Source: Mariniphaga sp964540165 (GTDB taxonomy: Bacteria > Bacteroidota > Bacteroidia > Bacteroidales > Prolixibacteraceae). From it: 11,134 nt of DNA. Under the pieces are notes generated by a model. That model saw only the letters and a list, made by a program, of their open reading frames with translations. It ran no database searches and was not told the DNA's origin. Positions 1 to 5,765 of the stretch are shown here, piece after piece (the first letter of the stretch is position 1; each line of letters opens with the position of its first letter). Location: assembly GCA_964540165.1 (NCBI GenBank), contig CAZILU010000106.1, forward strand, positions 1 through 11,134, given 5' to 3'. The position numbers and the translations under genes were made by a program.

Positions 1-1092
1 GCCTCCATTTTAAGGAACCACTGGGCCGACAGCTTGGGCTCGATCACCACATCGGTGCGTTCCGAGAAGCCCACCTTATTGGTGTACTCCTCCACGCGCA
101 CCAGGTTACCCGCTTTCTCAAGGGCGGGCACGATCTGTTCACGCACGGCGAAGCGCTCCTCGCCGATGTACAGCTCTGCCGCACGGCTCATCGTTCCGTC
201 GTCGTTGAAGATATCAATGACCGGCAGGTTGTGGCGCAGGCCGATCTCGTAGTCGNNNNNNNNNNTGTGCCGGGGTGATCTTCAGACAGCCGGTACCGAA
301 CTCCATATCGACATAGTCATCTTCGATGATGGGAATGGAGCGGTTGATGAGCGGCACCAGCACCCGTTTCCCTTTGAGGTGGGTAAAGCGCGGATCGGCG
401 GGATTGACACAAACGGCCGTATCGCCGAGGATGGTCTCCGGACGGGTGGTGGCGATGGTGACATACCCCTCCTCACCGTCGATCTTATATTGGATATAGT
501 AAAGTTTCGACTGCAGCTCTTTGTAGATCACCTCCTCATCGGAGAGCGCCGTTTTGGCTGCCGGATCCCAGTTAACCATGCGTACACCCCGATAGATCAG
601 TCCCTTCTTATAGAGATCGGCAAACACCCGGATCACCGATGCACTGCGGGCCTCATCCATAGTGAAAGCGGTACGCTCCCAGTCGCACGATGCTCCCAGC
701 TTCTTCAGCTGCTCTAAGATGATACCCCCATGCTTGTGGGTCCACTCCCAGGCGTGCTCTAAAAACTCCTCACGCGTGAGGTCGTACTTATCGATCCCCT
801 CCTGACGCAGTTTATTCACCACCTTCGCCTCGGTAGCGATGGAGGCGTGGTCGGTGCCCGGCACCCAGCAGGCATTTTTACCGCTCATACGTGCACGACG
901 CACCAGGATATCCTGGATGGTATTGTTCAGCATGTGCCCCATATGAAGCACCCCGGTAACATTCGGGGGCGGGATCACAATCGTGTAAGGCTCCCGTTCG
1001 TCGGGCTCCGAATGAAAAAATCGGTTCTCCATCCAGTATTGATACCACCGCTCCTCTACCCCGGCGGGTGAAAACTTGCTCGGAATTTCCAT
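1..1092 (-). CDS. valS: Valine--tRNA ligase, N-terminal part (cut by left edge, contains 10-N gap)
   Basis: Cytoplasmic class I aminoacyl-tRNA synthetase that charges tRNA(Val) and edits mis-activated threonine. About 360 residues of a protein normally near 870-880 are visible; the KMSKS loop and anticodon-binding part lie beyond the left edge. Seen: the class I HIGH-type signature as HMGH at residues 50-53 after PPPNVTG, the WVPGTDHASIATE stretch (about 76-88), and the editing-domain TTRPETILGDTAV segment (about 215-227). After the gap, positions 254 down to 1 read DYEIGLRHNLPVIDIFNDDG and then SERTDVVIEPKLSAQWF, exactly as ValS should. The two halves lie in different frames only because the run at 256-265 has 10 N where a multiple of three is needed, so I treat it as one intact gene and not a frameshift. 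The start at 1092 follows an A/T-rich leader with a TACCTTTG promoter element about 37 nt upstream. Confidence 0.96.
256..265. other. 10-N assembly gap inside valS
   Basis: Ten N bases. The flanks encode KITPA plus CA on one side and C plus DYEIG on the other. Filling the conserved ValS text H-D-x-N-D-Y-E-I-G needs nine bases, not ten, so the run is a placeholder of imprecise size. Confidence 0.95.
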
Positions 1093-1128
1093 AATTTGTT
1101 AATTCAATAATCAAAAAAAATCGACGTG

Positions 1129-1136
1129 CAAAGGTA
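1129..1136 (-). promoter_or_regulatory. Putative valS promoter, -7 element
   Basis: On the minus strand this reads TACCTTTG, a full match to the Bacteroidota -7 consensus TAnnTTTG. It lies 37 nt before the valS start codon, giving a leader of about 30 nt. The -33 region (around 1155-1159) is only a T-rich GTTTTAC, not a clean TTTG. Confidence 0.6.
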
Positions 1137-1172
1137 CAAGAATTGATTTAATTGTAAAACCGGAAACCAATT

Positions 1173-1188
1173 GGATCTGTGCCGATCC
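1173..1188. repeat. Inverted repeat upstream of the valS promoter
   Basis: GGATC and GATCC arms separated by six bases, just upstream of the likely -33 region of valS. It could be an operator or a chance palindrome; the sequence alone does not decide. Confidence 0.3.
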
Positions 1189-1198
1189 ACAATAAATT

Positions 1199-1225
1199 AA
1201 AAATAAAAACAGGTTACGACCTGCT
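1199..1225 (-). terminator. Hairpin plus U tract between lipoprotein gene and valS
   Basis: On the minus strand CAGGT, CGTA, ACCTG forms a stem-tetraloop that extends by a G-U and an A-U pair, followed at once by TTTTTATTTTT. This is a short but plausible intrinsic terminator. It is separate from, and about 75 nt downstream of, the terminator next to the lipoprotein stop codon. Confidence 0.5.
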
Positions 1226-1293
1226 CGTAGTAATACGTGATCCCCTGGGGCAAAGGGTTGCCACCCGGTTATTTACCACGCTCGGTACGCCAT

Positions 1294-1324
1294 AAAAAAG
1301 GCTGCCCCGGTATTGAGACAGCCT
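1294..1324 (-). terminator. Intrinsic terminator of the lipoprotein gene
   Basis: The minus strand forms an AGGCTG/CAGCCT stem extended inward by TCTC/GGGG with two G-U pairs (10 bp in all) around a six-base loop, followed by six T. It begins 22 nt after the lipoprotein stop codon. Confidence 0.8.
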
Positions 1325-1345
1325 TTCGCCATTGGAGTAGCAAAC

Positions 1346-2080
1346 TTACTCTCCCCAAACCAGTTGGTTGGAAGAGATCGAAATCATCTGAACATTGAAA
1401 TCTTCATTTGATGCATTTGTATTTGTTTCGTAGAGCAGCGCAATAACTTCCAGCTGGTAAGTTTCACCCTCTTCAGCCACTTCATTCTCATCAAGCCAGC
1501 CGTCATCGTCAACTCCGAAGGCATAATCATCGGCATCTTTCCCAAGCTTCAGGCTTTGGAAAAGCCGCTTTCCGGAATCGCTGTATAGCCGGATGTAATA
1601 ATTCTCTGCGCCGGTTACCTTCCCCCAGGAAACATACTGCTTTAAATTTCCAAATCCGATGGAATCGACCACAGCAACATCAATCTCTTTCGTTTCGAGT
1701 TTATCTTTAAGGGTTAGTGGCAATTCCCCTGCTTGTTTACTGGTTAACGTAAACGCATAGTCGCCTGTGGCAGGCATCTCATCAATATAATCACCCGCTT
1801 CGGGATAAAGAATAAAAACCCGGTCAACATCTCCTTCGGCTTCCAGTGTCCAGCTCCCGTCATCGGGGCCTTCTATCTCAACCGATTCGAGATCTTTATT
1901 TCCCAAAACCCAAAAGGACAAACCATACTTTACAACCGTGTCTTCCAACACTTTCTGAACAAAAACATCGGGGATGGCATCCAGCGGGATCGGTTCGGGA
2001 TCTTCTAAGCAGGATGTCATCAACAGGCCGGAGGCGGCAACCAGAATCAAACTTTTCAACACGAAATTTTTTCTCATCAT
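1346..2080 (-). CDS. Predicted surface lipoprotein of unknown function, two beta-type domains
   Basis: A 244-residue protein with a lipoprotein signal peptide: basic start (MMRKNF), hydrophobic core, and lipobox LMTS-C with the lipidated cysteine at residue 24. The mature end CLEDPEP carries acidic residues right after Cys, which resembles the Bacteroidota lipoprotein export signal, so an outer-membrane and possibly surface location is inferred. Two segments are visible: an Ig-like stretch (about 50-135) and a fibronectin-like stretch (about 140-240) opening with YVSWGKVTGAENYYIRLY. The Asp-rich DADDYAFGVDDDGWLDENE loop could bind calcium. I do not recognise a catalytic motif or a named family. 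The gene is monocistronic: 22 nt to a terminator downstream and a repeat array upstream. Either ATG at 2080 or 2077 could start it. No clear TAnnTTTG element was found upstream. Confidence 0.85.
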   Translation of the reverse strand: MMRKNFVLKSLILVAASGLLMTSCLEDPEPIPLDAIPDVFVQKVLEDTVVKYGLSFWVLGNKDLESVEIEGPDDGSWTLEAEGDVDRVFILYPEAGDYIDEMPATGDYAFTLTSKQAGELPLTLKDKLETKEIDVAVVDSIGFGNLKQYVSWGKVTGAENYYIRLYSDSGKRLFQSLKLGKDADDYAFGVDDDGWLDENEVAEEGETYQLEVIALLYETNTNASNEDFNVQMISISSNQLVWGE

Positions 2081-2213
2081 TTTTTTCTTTTAAACGAATT
2101 CTTCAATAAAATTAGTATATAGTTCCCTATAAATACGAAACATGAGTGATTAAACAATAACAGGACGCATGATCCGAATCAGAAGTTGCGTTGTGGGGTA
2201 GTTTTTTCTCTTT
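2081..2213. other. Non-coding stretch upstream of the lipoprotein gene
   Basis: A/T-rich sequence that should hold the lipoprotein promoter, though no element can be named with confidence. Its right end (about 2203-2213) is a degenerate version of the last bases of the 67-bp unit that follows. No gene is seen here. Confidence 0.5.
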
Positions 2214-2339
2214 CAACCATAATCATACAGATGATGGAAGCTTTATTCCATAATAAAGTTTCCACTGGTCTGTTCTCCGTCAATCATAATCATACAGATG
2301 ATGGAAGCTTTATTCCATAATAAAGTTTCCACTGGTCTG
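2214..2339. repeat. 67-bp tandem repeat, two copies up to the assembly gap
   Basis: Copy 1 spans 2214-2280 and copy 2 spans 2281-2339, where the 100-N gap interrupts it. The copies differ at one base (CAACCAT versus CAATCAT at the unit start). Each holds a hairpin: GGAAG-CTTTATT, CCAT loop, AATAAAG-TTTCC (12 bp with one G-U pair on the plus strand). The sequence right of the gap, TTCTCCGTCAA from 2440, continues the unit in exact phase, so the array reaches the transporter stop codon and its copy number is unknown. Confidence 0.9.
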
Positions 2340-2439
2340 NNNNNNNNNNNNNNNNNNNNNNNNNNNNNNNNNNNNNNNNNNNNNNNNNNNNNNNNNNNNN
2401 NNNNNNNNNNNNNNNNNNNNNNNNNNNNNNNNNNNNNNN
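2340..2439. other. 100-N scaffold gap within the tandem repeat
   Basis: Exactly 100 N, a conventional size for a gap of unknown length. Both flanks are 67-bp repeat sequence in register, so assembly probably stopped because of the repeat. Removing the N run gives a seamless repeat junction. Confidence 0.95.
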
Positions 2440-2446
2440 TTCTCCG

Positions 2447-3907
2447 TCAACCCATGATCATCCCGATGATGGTAGCACTCATCAGCGAGGCGAGGGTTCC
2501 GGCGATCAGCGCGGGGAATCCAAATTTTGAGAGGAGCACCCGTTTTCCCGGAGCCAGCGCGCCTATACCCCCGATCTGGATACCGATAGACGATACGTTG
2601 GCAAATCCGCAGAGAATATAGGTAGCCATGATGATCGACTTGGGATCGGAGAATATCCCCGATGCTTTCAATTCGGCCAGGCTGATATAACCGATGAATT
2701 CGGTCAGGATCAGCTTCTCTCCCAGCAACCGGCCAACCACAACGATATCGCCGGGAGTGACTCCGATCAGCCACATCAGGGGGGCGAAGGTATAGCCCAG
2801 GATAAACTGCAGGGAGAGGCCGTCATAACGGCCGTTGGTACCTTCGGCTATCAGGTTGTTTAAGGAGGTCCAATCACCGATTTTACCAATAATAAAATTG
2901 AACATCGCGATAAAAGCTATGAAGGTCAACAACATACCGGCCACGTTGACAGCCAGGCGGACTCCTTCGGTGGTACCGTTGGTCACCGCATCGAGCACGT
3001 TACTGCCGATTTTATCTTTACTCACTTCGATCTGTTTATTGATCGCTTCGGTTGGAGGAACAATCATTTTTGAGAAGACGATGGCAGCAGGCGCAGCCAT
3101 CACCGATGCGGCAAGCAGGTGCTTGGCAAACTCCAGGCGCAACTGCGGGTCGCTGCCTCCCAGCAGGGCAATATAGGCAGCCAGCACGCCGCCGGCCATG
3201 GTTGCCATGCCGCCGCTCATCACCAAGAGGATCTCTGATTTGCTCATCTTCTCCAGGTAAGCTTTAATCATCAGGGGAGCCTCGGTTTGGCCTAAAAAGA
3301 TATTTCCGGCCACAGAAAGAGCTTCGGCGCCAGAGATCTTCAGCGCCCGGGTAAAGACCCACGCCAGCGCCCAGACCACCTTTTGGATAATACCCCAGTA
3401 AAAAAGCAGGCTGGTCAGTGCTGAAAAGAAGATGATGGTGGGAAGCACCTGAAAGAGAAAGATAAATCCATACGATTCGACATTCATCAGATCACCCAAC
3501 AGAAACACACTGCCATCGCGCGTAAAATCGAGAATCTTAACAAAGATCTGACCCAGATACTCAAATCCCAACCTGATGAATGGGACATAAAGAACCCCCA
3601 CCGCTAAAAACAGTTGAATAACCAGTCCGGCTGCCACAGTGCCCCAGGGAATTTTTTTACGATCGGAACTTAAAAGGAATCCGATCAGAATAAGCACGGT
3701 CATACCCAGCATTCCCCGGAAAAGAGAGTTGAGGGAGAAGTTATTTTTATGTTCGATGGCAGGCAGGATAACCGAAGTGTCGGGCGTTGTATCCTCCACC
3801 AATACCGGTCGGGTGTCCCGGGGGAGGGAGTCGGGTTGTTGGGCGGTTGAAGGCTGGACAAAGAGCAAACCGGTGATCAGAATCAACAGTGCGAGGAGCT
3901 TATTCAT
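2447..3907 (-). CDS. NupC-type concentrative nucleoside transporter with N-terminal signal-peptide extension
   Basis: Inner-membrane CNT-family permease of 486 residues, expected to import nucleosides with H+ or Na+. Seen: GQTEAP at 206-211, the GGMATMAGGVLAAY stretch after it, LTEFIGY with Glu403, and GFANVSSIGIQIGGIGALAP from about 434, the paired conserved blocks that line the nucleoside site in this family. I start it at 3907 because MNKLLALLILITGLLFVQPSTAQQ is a good signal peptide; the longer frame (to 4099) would lie antiparallel to nothing useful and simply overlap the upstream nuclease gene. After the signal peptide come about 40 polar residues before the first core helix; classical NupC (about 400 residues) lacks this part. 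The gene begins 7 bp after the bifunctional-nuclease stop codon, suggesting an operon. The stop codon sits inside sequence related to the 67-bp repeat. Substrate range is not readable. Confidence 0.9.
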   Translation of the reverse strand: MNKLLALLILITGLLFVQPSTAQQPDSLPRDTRPVLVEDTTPDTSVILPAIEHKNNFSLNSLFRGMLGMTVLILIGFLLSSDRKKIPWGTVAAGLVIQLFLAVGVLYVPFIRLGFEYLGQIFVKILDFTRDGSVFLLGDLMNVESYGFIFLFQVLPTIIFFSALTSLLFYWGIIQKVVWALAWVFTRALKISGAEALSVAGNIFLGQTEAPLMIKAYLEKMSKSEILLVMSGGMATMAGGVLAAYIALLGGSDPQLRLEFAKHLLAASVMAAPAAIVFSKMIVPPTEAINKQIEVSKDKIGSNVLDAVTNGTTEGVRLAVNVAGMLLTFIAFIAMFNFIIGKIGDWTSLNNLIAEGTNGRYDGLSLQFILGYTFAPLMWLIGVTPGDIVVVGRLLGEKLILTEFIGYISLAELKASGIFSDPKSIIMATYILCGFANVSSIGIQIGGIGALAPGKRVLLSKFGFPALIAGTLASLMSATIIGMIMG

Positions 3908-3914
3908 GGGCTGA

Positions 3915-4508
3915 CTAATTTTTCTTACGATTGTTAATTTCATCGCGCAAGATGGAAGCTTTTTCATAATCCTCATTGTGCACGGCTTCATTAAGCATCT
4001 CTTCCAACTCCTGCAGGGTGTAGCGAGCAAAAGGTGAGGCATCGGAAAATTCGGGTTTGGAAGATCCGGAATGCTCTTCCGGGTGGCGTGCTTCATCACC
4101 CTCCAGCACGATTCCCGACTTGTTCAGAATCTCCTCGGTAGTAAAAATAGGACAACGGAAGCGCAAGGCCAGAGCAACGGCGTCGGAGGTACGTGAGTCG
4201 ATGCGAACCTCCCGGCCATCCATTTCACATAAGAGCTCCGAAAAGAAAATCCCATCCTCCAGCTTATAAATCACCACCTCTAAAAGAACGATATTAAAGG
4301 CTAAAGCCAGGTTTTTAATTAAATCGTGCGTTAACGGCCGGGGCGGCTTGAGCCCTTCCAGCTGAATGGCAATGGCCTGCGCCTCAACCGGCCCGATGAT
4401 AATCGGAATCCGCCGGGCACCATTCTCTTCCGATAAAACCAGGGCATAGGCACCCGACTGCGTTTGACTGACCGACAATCCAAGTATATTTAAACGTATC
4501 TTTTGCAT
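3915..4508 (-). CDS. Bifunctional nuclease family protein (DUF151 + UVR motif)
   Basis: A 197-residue cytoplasmic protein. Residues about 1-130 form the BFN/DUF151 domain, with the family blocks LGLSVSQTQSGAYALVL, RRIPIIIGPVEAQAIAIQLEG, PPRPLTHDL and DSRTSDAVALALRF. Residues 165-197 (LQELEEMLNEAVHNEDYEKASILRDEI) match the UvrB/UvrC-type UVR coiled-coil motif. Plant members were reported to act on RNA and DNA; the bacterial role is poorly defined. I choose ATG at 4508 over an in-frame TTG at 4535 because family members begin at MxKIRLxxLG and because a promoter -7 element at 4537-4544 would put transcription start at or after the TTG. It is the first gene of an apparent two-gene operon with the nucleoside transporter and is divergent from rplU. 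Confidence 0.9.
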   Translation of the reverse strand: MQKIRLNILGLSVSQTQSGAYALVLSEENGARRIPIIIGPVEAQAIAIQLEGLKPPRPLTHDLIKNLALAFNIVLLEVVIYKLEDGIFFSELLCEMDGREVRIDSRTSDAVALALRFRCPIFTTEEILNKSGIVLEGDEARHPEEHSGSSKPEFSDASPFARYTLQELEEMLNEAVHNEDYEKASILRDEINNRKKN

Positions 4509-4536
4509 CCCGTCAAAACTGATTTTTTTGTGCAAA

Positions 4537-4544
4537 CAAATATA
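4537..4544 (-). promoter_or_regulatory. Promoter -7 element for the bifunctional-nuclease/transporter operon
   Basis: The minus strand reads TATATTTG, a full match to TAnnTTTG, 28 nt upstream of the chosen ATG at 4508. No good TTTG is seen at -33. The element decides the start codon, since the upstream in-frame TTG lies essentially at the transcription start. Confidence 0.55.
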
Positions 4545-4640
4545 ACAATCATTTTGGGATTCGTTTGGAAAGTAGCCATGGATTTCTTTTTCACCGAACC
4601 ATAACCAACCGTTTACAAATCGAAAATATTTTCTCTAATA

Positions 4641-4671
4641 TTTGCCAATCTGCTAAAAATAACTACTTTTG
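4641..4671 (+). promoter_or_regulatory. rplU-rpmA promoter (TTTG / TACTTTTG)
   Basis: TTTG at 4641-4644 and TACTTTTG at 4664-4671 are separated by 19 nt, the classical Bacteroidota sigma-ABfr arrangement. Transcription would start near 4676-4680, leaving a leader of about 80 nt before rplU. Confidence 0.8.
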
Positions 4672-4677
4672 CAGTCC

Positions 4678-4757
4678 GATTTTTTGAACCGTTCAGGCCC
4701 GATAAGAGGAATCCAGCGGGAATCCCGCCTGCCGGTGTAACGAATAAATATTAAATT
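4678..4757 (+). promoter_or_regulatory. rplU mRNA leader with alternative hairpins (candidate autoregulatory element)
   Basis: The leader is G/C-rich in its centre and A/T-rich next to the ATG. Two stems compete: GCGGG (4716-4720) with CCCGC (4724-4728), and CAGGC (4694-4698) with GCCTG (4727-4731). They share bases 4727-4728, so they exclude each other. Ribosomal-protein operons are often controlled by such leaders; that this one binds L21 or another ribosomal protein is only inferred. Confidence 0.35.
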
Positions 4758-5069
4758 ATGTACGCGATTGTAGAGATTGCAGGACAACAGTTTAAGGTTG
4801 AAAAAGACAAAAAGCTGTATGTTCATCAGCTGGAAGCTGAAGAGGGCGATTCGGTTGATTTTGACAAGGTGTTGCTTGTTGAAAACGACGGCAAGATTGC
4901 CGTAGGCACACCCACCGTGAGTGGTGCGAAGGTAACAGCCAAAGTGCTTGGCCATGTAAAAGGAGACAAGGTACTGGTGTTCAAGAAAAAGCGCAGGAAA
5001 AGCTATCAGAAGATGAATGGTCATCGCCAGCAGTTCACAAGCATTCAAATTGAAAACATTGTTGGATAA
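4758..5069 (+). CDS. rplU: 50S ribosomal protein L21
   Basis: Structural protein of the large ribosomal subunit that binds 23S rRNA. At 103 residues it has the normal L21 length. The opening MYAIVEIAGQQFKVEKDKKLYV, the central DKVLLVENDGKIAVGTPTVSGAKVTAKVLGH, and the basic KVLVFKKKRRKSYQKMNGHRQQFTSIQI end are the canonical family blocks. First gene of an rplU-rpmA operon, with rpmA starting 16 nt after its stop codon, the usual bacterial order. There is no Shine-Dalgarno sequence, only A/T-rich sequence before the ATG, as is common in Bacteroidota. No C-terminal extension is present on this protein; the extension is on L27 instead. Confidence 0.98.
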   Translation: MYAIVEIAGQQFKVEKDKKLYVHQLEAEEGDSVDFDKVLLVENDGKIAVGTPTVSGAKVTAKVLGHVKGDKVLVFKKKRRKSYQKMNGHRQQFTSIQIENIVG

Positions 5070-5085
5070 CTAAAAAAAAATTACC

Positions 5086-5670
5086 ATGGCTCATAAGAAA
5101 GGTGTAGGTAGTTCGAAAAACGGACGCGAATCAGAAAGCAAACGACTGGGAGTAAAAATATACGGAGGTCAGTTTGCCAAAGCTGGTAATATTTTAGTTC
5201 GCCAGCGTGGAACACAACATTACCCCGGAGTGAACGTGGGTATTGGAAAAGATCATACCCTGTTTGCCCTGACCGACGGAACGGTTATGTTTCAGAAGAA
5301 AAAGAAAAACCGCTCGTTTGTATCGGTTGAACCCATCGTTGATGTTGACGTAATGGAAGCTCCGGTTGCCGAAGTCAAATCGACCGAGAAAGTACAGGCG
5401 CCAAAGGTTACGGAGAGTGATGATTTAAAGAAGATTGAAGGGATTGGCCCAAAGATTGCCGAAATCTTCAACGAAGCAGGAATTCATGCCTTTTCCGATC
5501 TGGCAAAAGCAACGGAAGATCAGTTGAAAGAGATCTTAGCTGCAGCCGGAAGCCGCTACGCTTCCAAGAATCCCTCTACCTGGCCGCACCAGGCGCAGTT
5601 AGCTGCCAACGGACAGTGGGATGAGCTGAAAGATCTTCAGGAAAAGCTGAAAGGTGGCATTGAACCGTAG
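5086..5670 (+). CDS. rpmA: 50S ribosomal protein L27 fused to a C-terminal helix-hairpin-helix domain
   Basis: Residues 1 to about 85 are a complete L27 (MAHKKGVGSSKNGRESESKRLGVKIYGGQ at the start, GNILVRQRGTQHYPGVNVGIGKDHTLFAL in the middle, RSFVSVEP at the end), a large-subunit protein near the peptidyl-transferase centre. L27 normally stops here at 85-90 residues. This gene continues to 194: an acidic/Val-rich linker (about 86-111), then DDLKKIEGIGPKIAEIFNEAG (112-132), a typical HhH motif with the GIG hairpin, a second helical segment to about 157, and a tail containing NPSTWPHQAQLAANGQWDELKDLQ. Codon use and frame are continuous with no stop or frameshift, so the fusion is real in the sequence given. 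The HhH part may bind RNA, DNA or protein; its role is unknown. I recall similar modules attached to other Bacteroidota proteins, possibly including L21, but cannot verify this. Second gene of the rplU operon, ending before a strong terminator. Confidence 0.95.
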   Translation: MAHKKGVGSSKNGRESESKRLGVKIYGGQFAKAGNILVRQRGTQHYPGVNVGIGKDHTLFALTDGTVMFQKKKKNRSFVSVEPIVDVDVMEAPVAEVKSTEKVQAPKVTESDDLKKIEGIGPKIAEIFNEAGIHAFSDLAKATEDQLKEILAAAGSRYASKNPSTWPHQAQLAANGQWDELKDLQEKLKGGIEP

Positions 5671-5694
5671 TGCAAATACAAAAGATTATAGAAG

Positions 5695-5729
5695 AATCTC
5701 CTGCCGGTAACAGCAGGAGATTTTTTTTT
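5695..5729 (+). terminator. Intrinsic terminator of the rplU-rpmA operon
   Basis: AATCTCCTGC (5695-5704) pairs with GCAGGAGATT (5713-5722) around an eight-base loop, and nine T follow the stem (5721-5729). It starts 25 nt after the rpmA stop codon. This is a strong factor-independent terminator. Confidence 0.92.
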
Positions 5730-5733
5730 ATAT

Positions 5734-5741
5734 TAGCTTTG
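5734..5741 (+). promoter_or_regulatory. Putative serS promoter, -7 element
   Basis: TAGCTTTG matches TAnnTTTG and lies 25 nt before the serS ATG. The -33 position falls inside the preceding terminator hairpin, and there is no TTTG there. Terminator and promoter are therefore packed together. Confidence 0.5.
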
Positions 5742-5765
5742 CAGGCAGATTAATTCATTGTCGAT

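Noticed and set aside
214..1092. valS as a pseudogene ending at 214 after a frameshift
   Set aside because: The shift is created by the 10-N run; both flanks give perfect ValS sequence in frames that agree if nine bases are missing.
1225..1293. tRNA gene in the G/C-rich segment between terminators
   Set aside because: No T-loop GTTCRANYC-like block, no acceptor-stem pairing and no CCA-type end could be fitted.
2214..2339. CRISPR array
   Set aside because: The two copies are contiguous 67-bp units, near-identical over their whole length, with no unique spacers and no cas genes nearby.
3908..4099. Longer N-terminus of the nucleoside transporter
   Set aside because: It would overlap the nuclease coding sequence in another frame, has no membrane character, and would bury a good signal peptide.
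4509..4535. TTG at 4535 as start of the bifunctional nuclease
   Set aside because: It lies almost at the expected transcription start from TATATTTG (4537-4544), and family members begin at the downstream MQKIRL ATG.
4653..5048. Minus-strand 131-codon frame opposite rplU
   Set aside because: It is a shadow of the rplU coding sequence and leader, with no recognisable protein.
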